NCBI GenBank assembly: GCA_900470965.1
Contig: UCCS01000016.1
Location: forward strand, 62,001-126,000
From: Hyphomicrobiales bacterium
GTDB taxonomy: Bacteria > Pseudomonadota > Alphaproteobacteria > Rhizobiales > Rhizobiaceae
DNA: 64,000 nt
Direction: 5' to 3'
Under the pieces are notes generated by a model that saw only the letters and a list, made by a program, of their open reading frames with translations, was not told where the DNA came from and did no database searches. Positions 8,722-17,080 of the stretch are shown in pieces (the first letter of the stretch is position 1; the number at the start of each line of letters is the position of its first letter). Both the position numbers and the translations under genes were made by a program.

Positions 8722-9671
8722 GCTCGGTTACCTCAGCCCATTCGGTCGTCGAGCCGAGCCCGACCAGCAAGAGGATCGCCGGTGCTATCGTGATCCTCTA
8801 CGCCCTGATCACGATGATCCCGCTCGTCTGGATCTTCCTGACCAGCATCAAATCTCCGCCGGATTCCATCAGCTATCCTCCGAAGATCGTCTTCACGCCG
8901 ACCTTGGAAGGCTACTGTAATCTGCTGACGACGAGAACGCGTCAGACGCCGGAATACATCACCTCCTTGCCTGCACCGACCGGCACCTGTGATGAGGTTA
9001 CCCGCAAGCGAAACATGGTCATTGCGGGTCCCTCGAATTTCCTGCCACGCTTTGCCAATTCTCTGGTGATTGCCTTCGGCTCGACATTTCTGGCCGTATC
9101 GTTGGGAACCTTGGCCGCCTACGGTTTTTCCCGTTTCAGGATACCGCTCGCCGACGACCTTCTGTTCTTCATCCTGTCGACGCGCATGATGCCGCCCATC
9201 GCGGTCGCCATACCGATCTATCTGATGTACCGCGAGCTTGGCCTCTCCGACACGGCGCTGGGCATGATCCTGCTCTACACGGCAGTCAACGTGTCGCTCG
9301 CCGTCTGGCTGCTTAAAGGCTTCATCGACGAGATCCCGCGCGAATATGAAGAGGCTGCGATGATCGACGGCTACACCCGGCTGCAGGCCTTCTGGAAGGT
9401 CGTCCTGCCGCAGGCAACCACCGGCATCGCCGCCACTGCGATCTTCTGCCTGATCTTTGCCTGGAACGAATATGCCTTTGTCGCATTGCTGACCTCGGGT
9501 GAAGCCCAGACGGCACCGCCATTCATCCCGACCATCATCGGCGAAGGCGGCCAGGACTGGCCTGCCGTTGCTGCGGGAACAACGATCTTCCTGATCCCGA
9601 TCCTCGTCTTCACCATTCTGCTGCGCAAGCAGCTCTTGCGCGGCATCACTTTCGGAGCGGTTCGAAAATGA
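8718..9671 (+). CDS. ABC transporter permease, MalG type
   Basis: A 317-residue permease with six predicted helices and the EAA loop EYEEAAMIDGYTRLQAFWKV. Between the first helix and the transmembrane core it has an unusually long periplasmic loop with two cysteines, Cys67 and Cys91, which could form a disulfide. It starts by a 4-base overlap with the upstream permease and ends by a 4-base overlap with the small membrane-protein gene, so the order of translation is fixed. Confidence 0.92.
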   Translation: MSSVTSAHSVVEPSPTSKRIAGAIVILYALITMIPLVWIFLTSIKSPPDSISYPPKIVFTPTLEGYCNLLTTRTRQTPEYITSLPAPTGTCDEVTRKRNMVIAGPSNFLPRFANSLVIAFGSTFLAVSLGTLAAYGFSRFRIPLADDLLFFILSTRMMPPIAVAIPIYLMYRELGLSDTALGMILLYTAVNVSLAVWLLKGFIDEIPREYEEAAMIDGYTRLQAFWKVVLPQATTGIAATAIFCLIFAWNEYAFVALLTSGEAQTAPPFIPTIIGEGGQDWPAVAAGTTIFLIPILVFTILLRKQLLRGITFGAVRK

Positions 9672-9880
9672 CCCATCTTATCGAGACCCCACGCCCATCC
9701 CGCCCGAAGCGCCCGTTCTTTTTGCGCCGAGGCCCCATGGAGAACATCGCGACCGCCTTGATCGCCATCGGTTTCCTCATGCTCTTCCAGCCGTTCCTTC
9801 TCGTGCTCTATACCTATTCGTTGGTGACGCTGCTCGCAGGCACCGCCATGTTCATCATCGTCTCGAAGTTTCCGGAGTGA
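9668..9880 (+). CDS. Small membrane protein embedded in the ABC operon
   Basis: A 70-residue protein with a basic, proline-rich N-terminus (about residues 1-24) and two hydrophobic segments, about residues 28-45 and 48-66. It overlaps the upstream permease stop by four bases and ends 3 bases before the first ATPase start. Rhizobial glycerol-type ABC operons with two ATPase genes carry a small membrane protein at a comparable place (DUF2160 class), so it may be an accessory transporter subunit. I did not recognise a named family with certainty. Confidence 0.75.
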   Translation: MTHLIETPRPSRPKRPFFLRRGPMENIATALIAIGFLMLFQPFLLVLYTYSLVTLLAGTAMFIIVSKFPE

Positions 9881-9883
9881 GCC

Positions 9884-10981
9884 ATGGCGGACATCAGGAT
9901 AGAAAATCTCCGCAAGCAGTTCGGCGGCTTCGTGGCGGTGCAGGATTCGAGCTTCGTCATTCATGACGGCGAGTTCCTGGCGCTGCTCGGCCCCTCTGGC
10001 TGCGGCAAGACGACGACGCTTCGCATGATCGCCGGCCTGGAATTGCCGACCAGCGGCAAGATCTATCTTGATGGGGAGGATGTCACCTTCAACCGCGCCA
10101 GCGCCCGCGACATTGCCTTCGTCTTCCAGCTTTTTGCGCTCTATCCCCATATGAATGTGCGCAAGAACATCGGCTTCCCACTCCTGTCGCAAGGTATGCC
10201 GAAGGCGCAGGTCCGCCAGCGCGTGGAGGAGACCGCGCGGCTGCTGCAGATCGATCATATCTTGAACCGGTCCGTCTCAGGACTTGCGGGCGGCGACCGC
10301 CAGCGCGTGGCTCTCGGCCGCGCGATCGTGCGCCGTCCGAAGTGTTTCCTGATGGATGAACCGCTTGGCACGCTGGATGCCGAATTCCGCGAGGTGATGG
10401 TCCATGAGCTGCGCGAACTGCATAACCGCATCCACGCGACGACGGTTTACGTGACGCATGATCAGCATGAGGCGATGGCGATGGCCGACAAGATCGCGGT
10501 CATGAACCATGGCGTCATCGAGCAATTCGGCACACCGCAGGAAATCTACAGCAAGCCGGCCACCATGTATGTCGCAGATTTCATCGGCTCGCCGCCGATG
10601 AATTTCATGCGCTTCACGTCGGGTCTCAAGGCGGGAGCGCGGTCGATATCGCTTAACGGCGTCGACGTCAGCATTCCCGAGGTGCACCAGGATATGGCCG
10701 AGGCGGAGCTTGCGCTCGGCGTCAGGCCCGAACATATCCGCTTCAGCGACGCGTCACCCTTGCGCGGAGCCGTCTACGGCAGCGAATATCTCGGAACCAA
10801 TCAGGTCGTGGCAATCGAGACATCGAGCGGCGTGATCAAGGCACGCGTTCCGGCAAACCGCGATTTCCGTATCGGCGAGACTGTTGGCCTTGAACTCAAT
10901 CCGGGAAAGCTCGCGCTGTTCGACTGCAAGTCGGGCCGCGCCGTCGCCTCGGCACTCTACTCGGAGGCTCAGCATGGCTGA
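9884..10981 (+). CDS. ABC transporter ATPase, first of a pair, atypical signature motif
   Basis: A 365-residue ATPase of the UgpC/MalK class with a nucleotide-binding domain (about 1-235) and a C-terminal TOBE/OB regulatory region. Walker A is GPSGCGKT (36-43), Walker B ends in MDEP (157-160) and the switch His is His192. The ABC signature is LAGGDRQR (134-141) where LSGGQ is usual, and the D-loop region reads EPLGTLD where EPLSNLD is usual. The adjacent second ATPase has a normal LSGGE signature. The two probably form a heterodimer with one altered ATP site. The gene overlaps the second ATPase gene by 8 bases. Confidence 0.93.
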   Translation: MADIRIENLRKQFGGFVAVQDSSFVIHDGEFLALLGPSGCGKTTTLRMIAGLELPTSGKIYLDGEDVTFNRASARDIAFVFQLFALYPHMNVRKNIGFPLLSQGMPKAQVRQRVEETARLLQIDHILNRSVSGLAGGDRQRVALGRAIVRRPKCFLMDEPLGTLDAEFREVMVHELRELHNRIHATTVYVTHDQHEAMAMADKIAVMNHGVIEQFGTPQEIYSKPATMYVADFIGSPPMNFMRFTSGLKAGARSISLNGVDVSIPEVHQDMAEAELALGVRPEHIRFSDASPLRGAVYGSEYLGTNQVVAIETSSGVIKARVPANRDFRIGETVGLELNPGKLALFDCKSGRAVASALYSEAQHG

Positions 10982-11978
10982 CGTCGTTCTCAAGGGGCTC
11001 AATAAGCGTTTCGGTGACACTCAGGCTCTGGCCGATCTCAACCTGTCGATCCGAGACGGTGAATTCGTCGTTCTGCTCGGGCCGACGGGTGCTGGCAAGA
11101 CGACCACGTTGCGTCTTATTGCGGGACTGGAGCACCCCGACGCTGGACGTATCGAAATCGGCGGCCGCAATGTTGCAGGCGAAGCTCCCGCTGAACGGGA
11201 TGTCGCCTTCGTCTTTCAACAATACTCGCTGTATCCGCATATGACGGTCTACGACAACCTTGCCTTTCCGCTGCGGGCCCCGGCGCACCGACTTGCAAGC
11301 GAAGAAATCGACCGCCGTGTCCGCGAAATTGCGCGCATGGTCAGGATCGACCACAAGCTGGAGAACCGTTCAACGCGTCTGTCGGGCGGCGAAATGCAGC
11401 GCGTTGCGATCGGCAGGGCGCTCGTGCGCCGACCCGCCATTTATCTGATGGACGAACCGCTCTCGTCTCTCGATGCGAAACTGCGCGCAGAACTGCGCCT
11501 GGAACTGAAGCGCATCCAGAAAGAACTCGGCTCGACCCTACTCTATGTAACCCACGACCAGGTCGAGGCGATGACCATGGCGGATCGGATCGGCATTGTC
11601 TCGGAAGGACGACTGTTGCAGGTCGGAACGCCGCGCGAAATCTATGGCAATCCGGCCAGCCTTCATGTCGCCGCGCGCCTTGGCCAGCCACATATCAACC
11701 TGTTGCCGGCCGATCTTCTTCCCGGTGCCAATCCGCCGCCGGGAACGAAGACGATCGGCGCGCGAACCGAGCATCTTGATATCATCGTCGATCAGAACGC
11801 CGATGCGAAGATCGATTGGATCGAACATCTGGGGGACCAGAACCACCTTCACATCAAGGTGCGCGACCACAAGCTGGTCACGCTTGCCGATCCATATCTC
11901 GCGATCCGGCCGGGTGATCGAATAAGCCTGACGCTGCGCGATCCACTCTATTTCGACGCCAGCGGTCAGCGCGTTTGA
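10974..11978 (+). CDS. ABC transporter ATPase, second of a pair
   Basis: A 334-residue UgpC/MalK-type ATPase with Walker A GPTGAGKT, a Q-loop in FVFQQYSLYPHM, signature LSGGEMQR, Walker B LMDEP and switch VTHDQ, all canonical. The C-terminal regulatory region is shorter than in MalK. The ATG at 10974 lies inside the end of the first ATPase gene. Two consecutive, diverged ATPases are a feature of rhizobial glycerol-type importers (GlpS/GlpT), which supports a small polyol or triose as substrate. Confidence 0.93.
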   Translation: MADVVLKGLNKRFGDTQALADLNLSIRDGEFVVLLGPTGAGKTTTLRLIAGLEHPDAGRIEIGGRNVAGEAPAERDVAFVFQQYSLYPHMTVYDNLAFPLRAPAHRLASEEIDRRVREIARMVRIDHKLENRSTRLSGGEMQRVAIGRALVRRPAIYLMDEPLSSLDAKLRAELRLELKRIQKELGSTLLYVTHDQVEAMTMADRIGIVSEGRLLQVGTPREIYGNPASLHVAARLGQPHINLLPADLLPGANPPPGTKTIGARTEHLDIIVDQNADAKIDWIEHLGDQNHLHIKVRDHKLVTLADPYLAIRPGDRISLTLRDPLYFDASGQRV

Positions 11979-12029
11979 TAAGCAACTGAAAGAAACGAAC
12001 TCACTGGCATAAAAGACGGGTCTGTCTCC

Positions 12030-13667
12030 ATGAAACATTTCTTCAATCGCCGGGAAACCATTGTCACCGAAGCCCTGGACGGCCTGATCCAGACAAGCAG
12101 TGCCGGTCGTCTTGCCCGTCTCGACACGTTCCCGGAAATCAAGGTGATACTGCGTGCCGATTGGGACAAGTCGAAGGTCGCCATTATCTCGGGCGGCGGG
12201 GCGGGACATGAGCCTTCGCATGCAGGCTTCGTCGGCAAGGGCATGCTTACCGCAGCCGTATCCGGCGAAATCTTTGCCTCGCCGAGCGTCGATGCGGTGC
12301 TGACGGCGATCCGCGCCGTAACCGGCCCCAAGGGCGTCCTGCTGGTTGTCAAGAACTATACGGGCGATCGCCTCAATTTTGGTCTCGCCGCCGAAAAGGC
12401 CCGTGCCGAAGGTTTCGACGTCGAGATGGTCATTGTTGCCGACGATATCGCGATCCCCGGCATCAATCAGCCCCGCGGCGTTGCCGGCACGCTGTTCGTA
12501 CACAAGATCGCCGGCTACCATGCCGAAGCCGGCGCCGGGCTCAAGACGTTGGCGGGCCTGGCGACCGCCGCAGCGGGCGGCATCGTTTCGCTTGGCATGT
12601 CGCTTTCAACCTGCAGCGTGCCGGGCCAAACGCATGAGGATCGACTGGGCGCCAACGAAGGCGAACTAGGCCTTGGTATTCACGGCGAGCCCGGGGTCGA
12701 GCGTATTTCCCTGCAGCCGATTGCCGATCTGGTCGCGACGATGACCGGGCGACTGGCGGCGAAGCTCGATGGTGCGGGAGATCATGCGCTGCTGATCAAC
12801 AACCTCGGCGCCGTGCCGCCGCTCGAAATGGGCGTCATCGCCAACACTGTGCTGTCGTCACCGATCGCCAACCGTGTCCGGTTGATCATTGGGCCGGCAC
12901 CGATGATGACCGCTCTCAACATGAACGGCTTTTCCCTGTCGCTCATTCGACTGGACGCCGACCGTGAAGCCGCCCTGAGGGCCGCCGTCGAACCCCATGC
13001 CTGGCCGCCCGCGACCGAACGGCACGAGATCGCTATCCTTTCCGCGCCTCAACGGGCGTCGCAGAGCGAAGCGGCGCCCGCCAGCGAAGATCGGGATAAT
13101 CGTCGTCTCCTGACCGCACTTTGCGAGCACCTGATCTCGCTCGAGAGCGAGCTCAACCGCCTGGATGGCCGGGTTGGTGATGGCGATACCGGCTCCACCG
13201 TTGCGACCGGAGCCCGCAGCATTCTTGCCCGCATCGACACACTTCCCTTGAAAGATCCTGCCGCGACGATGGCCTCCATCGGCGAAATCCTGAGCACGAG
13301 CATGGGCGGCTCCAGCGGCGTCCTTCTCTCGATCTTCTTCACGGCCGCATCCAAGTCCATGGCCGAAAAGGAGGATATCGCCGCTGCCCTGCTTGCCGGG
13401 CTTGATCGGATGACGTTCTATGGAGGCGCCGTTGTGGGCGACCGCACTATGGTCGACGCACTGGCTCCCGCGCTTGCGGCCCTTTCATCGGAGGGGGTTG
13501 CAGCCGCGGCAAGAGCGGCGACGGCAGGTGCTGAGTCGACAAGAGCGATGCGACAGGCCAAGGCCGGTCGTGCCTCCTACGTTGGCGAAAGGGATCTGGA
13601 AGGTGTGCCCGATCCGGGTGCCGTGGCCGTGGCAGGCGTATTCGAGGTAATGGCAGCGCTCGTATGA
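12030..13667 (+). CDS. ATP-dependent dihydroxyacetone kinase, DhaK-DhaL fusion
   Basis: A 545-residue single-chain dihydroxyacetone kinase. The DhaK half (about 1-330) has the GGGAGHEP motif (55-62) and His218 in GLGIHGEPG, the residue that binds the ketone covalently as a hemiaminal. A linker is followed by the DhaL half (about 355-545) with the Mg-ATP aspartates Asp379, Asp384 and Asp386 in GRVGDGDTGST. This is the layout of the Citrobacter enzyme, which uses ATP directly. It produces dihydroxyacetone phosphate for glycolysis. It is separated from the ATPase by 51 bases and is followed by a complete PEP-dependent kinase set, so the operon encodes two routes for the same reaction. Confidence 0.95.
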   Translation: MKHFFNRRETIVTEALDGLIQTSSAGRLARLDTFPEIKVILRADWDKSKVAIISGGGAGHEPSHAGFVGKGMLTAAVSGEIFASPSVDAVLTAIRAVTGPKGVLLVVKNYTGDRLNFGLAAEKARAEGFDVEMVIVADDIAIPGINQPRGVAGTLFVHKIAGYHAEAGAGLKTLAGLATAAAGGIVSLGMSLSTCSVPGQTHEDRLGANEGELGLGIHGEPGVERISLQPIADLVATMTGRLAAKLDGAGDHALLINNLGAVPPLEMGVIANTVLSSPIANRVRLIIGPAPMMTALNMNGFSLSLIRLDADREAALRAAVEPHAWPPATERHEIAILSAPQRASQSEAAPASEDRDNRRLLTALCEHLISLESELNRLDGRVGDGDTGSTVATGARSILARIDTLPLKDPAATMASIGEILSTSMGGSSGVLLSIFFTAASKSMAEKEDIAAALLAGLDRMTFYGGAVVGDRTMVDALAPALAALSSEGVAAAARAATAGAESTRAMRQAKAGRASYVGERDLEGVPDPGAVAVAGVFEVMAALV

Positions 13668-13691
13668 GCTCTGCAGGCGGGAGGGTTTCGG

Positions 13692-14306
13692 GTGCTGGCT
13701 GAACCGGTTCTTCTCATGGGATTGATCGAAGCTTGCCGTGCGACGATCGCGGCAAACAGCGAGCACCTGTGTGCGCTTGATCGCGCTATTGGTGATGGCG
13801 ATCATGGAACGAACATGCGCCGCGGCTGCGAAGCGGTGAGCGCCGAGGAAGCCTTCGTTTCTGCCCTTCCCTTGCCTGACGCGCTTGAGAAAATTGGCCT
13901 GACGCTCGTCATGAACATCGGCGGAGCGGCAGGCCCGCTTTACGGGACGTTGCTCATGGAGATGGGCCGCGAGCTCCGTGCCCCGGACGAGGAGAAGGAT
14001 TTTCCTTCGGCACTGAAACAGGCGATCAACGCCGTCGCGCGTCGTGGCCGCTCACATGCTGGGGACAAGACGCTTCTTGATGTTCTCTATCCCGTTCAGG
14101 ACGCGCTCGCACATCGATTGCCTCTGACGGACATCGCGCGCCGGGCCGAACTTTCTGCCGAGCTGACGGCAGCGATGAGAGCCATGCGCGGGCGTGCCTC
14201 CTATCTCGGAGACCGGTCGATCGGTCATGTCGATCCGGGCGCCTCAAGTTGTGCACTGCTGACAACTGCGATCTGCCGCTACCTCGAGGAGTACCGACCT
14301 GTATGA
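13692..14306 (+). CDS. dhaL: PTS-dependent dihydroxyacetone kinase, ADP-binding subunit DhaL
   Basis: A 204-residue protein with the DhaL signature LDRAIGDGDHGTN: Asp30, Asp35 and Asp37 bind two Mg ions that hold ADP, and the motif ends in GDHG as in PTS-type DhaL. In this system the ADP is a permanent cofactor, rephosphorylated by DhaM. The start is a GTG at 13692 with GGGAGGG upstream. The stop overlaps the ATG of dhaM (ATGA). Confidence 0.93.
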   Translation: MLAEPVLLMGLIEACRATIAANSEHLCALDRAIGDGDHGTNMRRGCEAVSAEEAFVSALPLPDALEKIGLTLVMNIGGAAGPLYGTLLMEMGRELRAPDEEKDFPSALKQAINAVARRGRSHAGDKTLLDVLYPVQDALAHRLPLTDIARRAELSAELTAAMRAMRGRASYLGDRSIGHVDPGASSCALLTTAICRYLEEYRPV

Positions 14307-14701
14307 ATGGGAAGAGGCCCAACGTTGGGATTGTGATTGTTTCCCACTCGCCGCTGGTTGCGCGTGGTACTGCCGACATGGTGCGGCAGATGGTCGGCGA
14401 CAGTGTGCCGCTTGCCTGGTCGGGCGGTAATAGAAGCGGCGAACTCGGGACGGATGCCCGCGGTATTCTCAAAGCCATCGAGGAGGCTTGGTCGGACGCA
14501 GGCGTTGCCGTCTTCGTTGATCTTGGTGGAGCTGAAACCAACAGTGAAATGGCGGTCGAAATGCTCGGCCTGCCGAGGTCGAAGCTGGTATCGATCTGTA
14601 ATGCACCCGTCGTGGAGGGAGCTGTTATCGCGGCGGCCGAGGCCTCCGGCGGCGCATCGCTGGGCAAGGTGATTGCGACGGCAGAGGAGCTATCACCCTG
14701 A
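14303..14701 (+). CDS. dhaM: DhaM, PTS EIIA domain for dihydroxyacetone kinase
   Basis: A 132-residue mannose-type EIIA protein. His15 in VIVSHSPLVARG is the phosphorylation site that passes phosphate to ADP on DhaL. In E. coli DhaM is a three-domain protein (EIIA-HPr-EI-like). Here only the EIIA domain is present and the other two domains are encoded as separate genes directly downstream. The start is the ATG at 14303, overlapping the dhaL stop. Confidence 0.93.
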   Translation: MNGKRPNVGIVIVSHSPLVARGTADMVRQMVGDSVPLAWSGGNRSGELGTDARGILKAIEEAWSDAGVAVFVDLGGAETNSEMAVEMLGLPRSKLVSICNAPVVEGAVIAAAEASGGASLGKVIATAEELSP

Positions 14702-14742
14702 TGAGCAGCGGATTGCGCATGGGAGGCCGTGAGGGCGAACAG

Positions 14743-15045
14743 ATGCATGCCAACTGCCAGACGGAGGTAGAGGTCAAGCATGGCGTTGGACTGCATGCTC
14801 GGCCCTCGGTGACATTCACGCGGCTTGCAAAGTCGTTTCCCTGCTCGATCGAGGTCGCGATCAACGGCAGCGATGTCTGGCTGAATGGCAAGAGCATCAT
14901 CAAGATCATGGGTGCCAGGATCCGTAAGGGATCATTGCTCAAGATTCGCGCCGAGGGGATCCTCGCCGAGGAAGCGATTCGCGCATTGAAAGGCCTCGTC
15001 GAGCGTAACTTCGATGAGGAAAAGAAGCATGGCCGCACCGCCTAG
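14743..15045 (+). CDS. HPr-family phosphocarrier of the DHA kinase system
   Basis: A 100-residue HPr protein. The active-site His18 in GVGLHARPSVTF accepts phosphate from enzyme I and passes it to DhaM. Residues SIIKIMGARIRKGS occupy the region of the regulatory Ser46. The ATG at 14743 has GAGGG eight bases upstream and is preferred over an in-frame ATG at 14701. The end overlaps the enzyme I gene. Position between dhaM and ptsI-like genes indicates a dedicated carrier and not the general housekeeping HPr. Confidence 0.92.
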   Translation: MHANCQTEVEVKHGVGLHARPSVTFTRLAKSFPCSIEVAINGSDVWLNGKSIIKIMGARIRKGSLLKIRAEGILAEEAIRALKGLVERNFDEEKKHGRTA

Positions 15046-16609
15046 TCTGAAAGCCATAGGTGCATCGCCGGGCGTTGCAACCGGGCCGGCCTATGTCGCG
15101 AGGCCGATGGCCGCTGCTGCGTTGCCGCCATCGAGCCTTTCGGGCCATGCCGAACTCGGCGATGCCATCAAAAAGGCCATACACGAATTACGCAACATTG
15201 CGGCCGGGACAGACCCTGAGAGCGGAGAAATCATCGAGTTTCAGATCGAAGTGCTCGAGGACCCGACGCTGATGGAGACGGCCGGCGCGCGGATCGACGC
15301 GGGCGAAAATATGGCGTTTGCCTGGGCCGGGACACTCGATGGCTATATCCGCGAACTGGAAGGCGCGGAGGAAGACCAAGTGCAGGCGCGTGCCGTCGAC
15401 ATTCTCGACGTCAAGAATCGCGTCCTGTCGATCCTGACCGGGGCGCCGATCGACGACTTTCCGGCCGGCTCCATCTATGTTGGAAAAGACATGGAGCCCA
15501 GTCGCTTCTTGGCACATGACTGGTCGGCCGGTGGGGGTATCGCCCTTTACGCGGGCAGCGCAGTCGGCCATGTGGCGCTGCTTGCCAGGTCTCGCTCGGT
15601 CCCGATGGTCATCGGCGCTGGTCGCTTCGCGACGGAGAAAGGACAATACATCGGGGTTGATGGCGATTCAGGTATCATCATGCTTCAGATAGCCAAGCAG
15701 AGGGCGACGCCGGCTCCGCTCGACCATCGCCTGACAAGCATGGCATCGACAGCCGACAACGGCACTTTGTACACGGCCGACGGCTCGCAGGTCCTGCTGG
15801 CCGTCAACGTCAACGCTCCCGACGAAGTCGATGCGATTGACGTTGCGACAACCGCCGGCATCGGGTTGATGCGCTCGGAATTCGCCCTGACATCGCTTGG
15901 AGATGCCGCAAACGAGGAAAAGCAGTTTGCAATCTACCGCCATCTGCTGGATTGGGCGGACGGTCGGTCAGTTACAATTCGCATGCTGGATATAGGCGGC
16001 GACAAGCCGCTCGCCGGACTTGCCGAAGTACCCTCGCTACGCGGTATTCGTCTCCTGCTGGCCCGGCCGGAGATCGCGCGTGTTCAAGCCCGCGCGCTTT
16101 TGCGTGCGGCAGTCTTCGGCAGTCTTCGCATCTTGCTGCCGATGGTGATGTTTCCATCCGACGTCGATGATATCAGGCAGATCTATCGCGAAGAATCGGA
16201 CGCGCTCGCCCGACGCGGTGTGCCGCATCGCATGCCTCCCATCGGAATGATGGTAGAGGTCCCGGCCGCAGCCCTCATGCTGGACGAGTTCGAAAGCGCT
16301 GACTTTTTTTCGTTCGGGACGAACGACCTTGCGCAATATCTCGTCGCCTCGCCACGCGAGAATGCCGACTTTACGCTTTACCAGGCCAAGGCGGTGCCGG
16401 CCGTACTGCGCCTGCTGACCCAGGCCATAAAACTCGCCGGACGCAAACCGGTCAGCATCTGCGGCGACATGGCCGGGGATCCATCCCTGACCAAGGATCT
16501 GCTTGCCGCAGGCATACGGCATTTTTCCGTGGCACCCACTCAACTTCCCGCGATAAGATCGGCAATCGTCGGCCTGAAGGCAGATGGGACAAAGGCAGCC
16601 GGAGAATAG
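15029..16609 (+). CDS. Phosphoenolpyruvate-protein phosphotransferase (enzyme I) of the DHA system
   Basis: A 526-residue enzyme I, slightly shorter than the E. coli enzyme (575). The phosphohistidine is His181 in GSAVGHVALLARSRSVPMVIG, where most enzymes have SH and not GH before the motif. The PEP-binding barrel contains GLMRSEF, SFGTNDLAQYL and the catalytic Cys in SICGDMAGDP. It transfers phosphate from PEP to HPr. The ATG at 15029 follows a GAGGAAAAG sequence and overlaps the HPr gene. With HPr and DhaM it rebuilds, as separate proteins, the parts fused in E. coli DhaM. Confidence 0.94.
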   Translation: MAAPPSLKAIGASPGVATGPAYVARPMAAAALPPSSLSGHAELGDAIKKAIHELRNIAAGTDPESGEIIEFQIEVLEDPTLMETAGARIDAGENMAFAWAGTLDGYIRELEGAEEDQVQARAVDILDVKNRVLSILTGAPIDDFPAGSIYVGKDMEPSRFLAHDWSAGGGIALYAGSAVGHVALLARSRSVPMVIGAGRFATEKGQYIGVDGDSGIIMLQIAKQRATPAPLDHRLTSMASTADNGTLYTADGSQVLLAVNVNAPDEVDAIDVATTAGIGLMRSEFALTSLGDAANEEKQFAIYRHLLDWADGRSVTIRMLDIGGDKPLAGLAEVPSLRGIRLLLARPEIARVQARALLRAAVFGSLRILLPMVMFPSDVDDIRQIYREESDALARRGVPHRMPPIGMMVEVPAAALMLDEFESADFFSFGTNDLAQYLVASPRENADFTLYQAKAVPAVLRLLTQAIKLAGRKPVSICGDMAGDPSLTKDLLAAGIRHFSVAPTQLPAIRSAIVGLKADGTKAAGE

Positions 16610-16610
16610 G

Positions 16611-17021
16611 ATGGCGCGCGAAGACACGGAAGACGCCATTATCGCCTACAAGTCCATTCTGGCGCAAATCATCGACAACAGGCCTTCTGGAACACGCCAG
16701 CGGCTTGCGACGGAACTTGGCAAACATCGCAGTTTCGTCACGCAGATAACGAGCCCGACCTATGCAACGCCGCTTCCTGCACGGCATCTCGCGACGATCT
16801 TCCGGGTGTGCCATTTCAGCGTCGCTGAACAGGAGCGCTTTCTGGATGCCTATCAAGCTGCGCATCCAGGCAAGCTGCCGGAACTTGGCGCCTCGGAAAA
16901 ACTGCGGCACATTTCGCTGATGGTGCCCGATTTCGGCGACGAGAGACGCAACCGGCTGCTGGAGGAAGCGATTGCCGATCTGGTGCAGAAGATTGCCGCA
17001 ATTTCAGGGCTGCCGGATTAA
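16611..17021 (+). CDS. Helix-turn-helix protein within the DHA kinase operon
   Basis: A 136-residue protein of unknown role. The segment at about residues 27-65 (TRQRLATELGKHRSFVTQIT) looks like a lambda-repressor-type helix-turn-helix. The rest is helical with no recognised domain. It starts one base after the enzyme I stop and precedes dhaK by 59 bases, so it is co-transcribed. It may regulate this operon or act as an adaptor of the phosphorelay. The assignment as DNA-binding is an inference from the HTH pattern. Confidence 0.75.
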   Translation: MAREDTEDAIIAYKSILAQIIDNRPSGTRQRLATELGKHRSFVTQITSPTYATPLPARHLATIFRVCHFSVAEQERFLDAYQAAHPGKLPELGASEKLRHISLMVPDFGDERRNRLLEEAIADLVQKIAAISGLPD

Positions 17022-17080
17022 GCAAGCCCTTGTGGCACATGCAAAAGGATTGGCATGATCATCGCCTTGGGAGGGGCTTG

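Noticed and set aside
14743..16609. HPr and enzyme I considered as the housekeeping PTS
   Set aside because: Their order and overlaps with dhaM and dhaL, and the absence of ptsN- or sugar-EII genes, fit a dedicated dihydroxyacetone kinase relay better.
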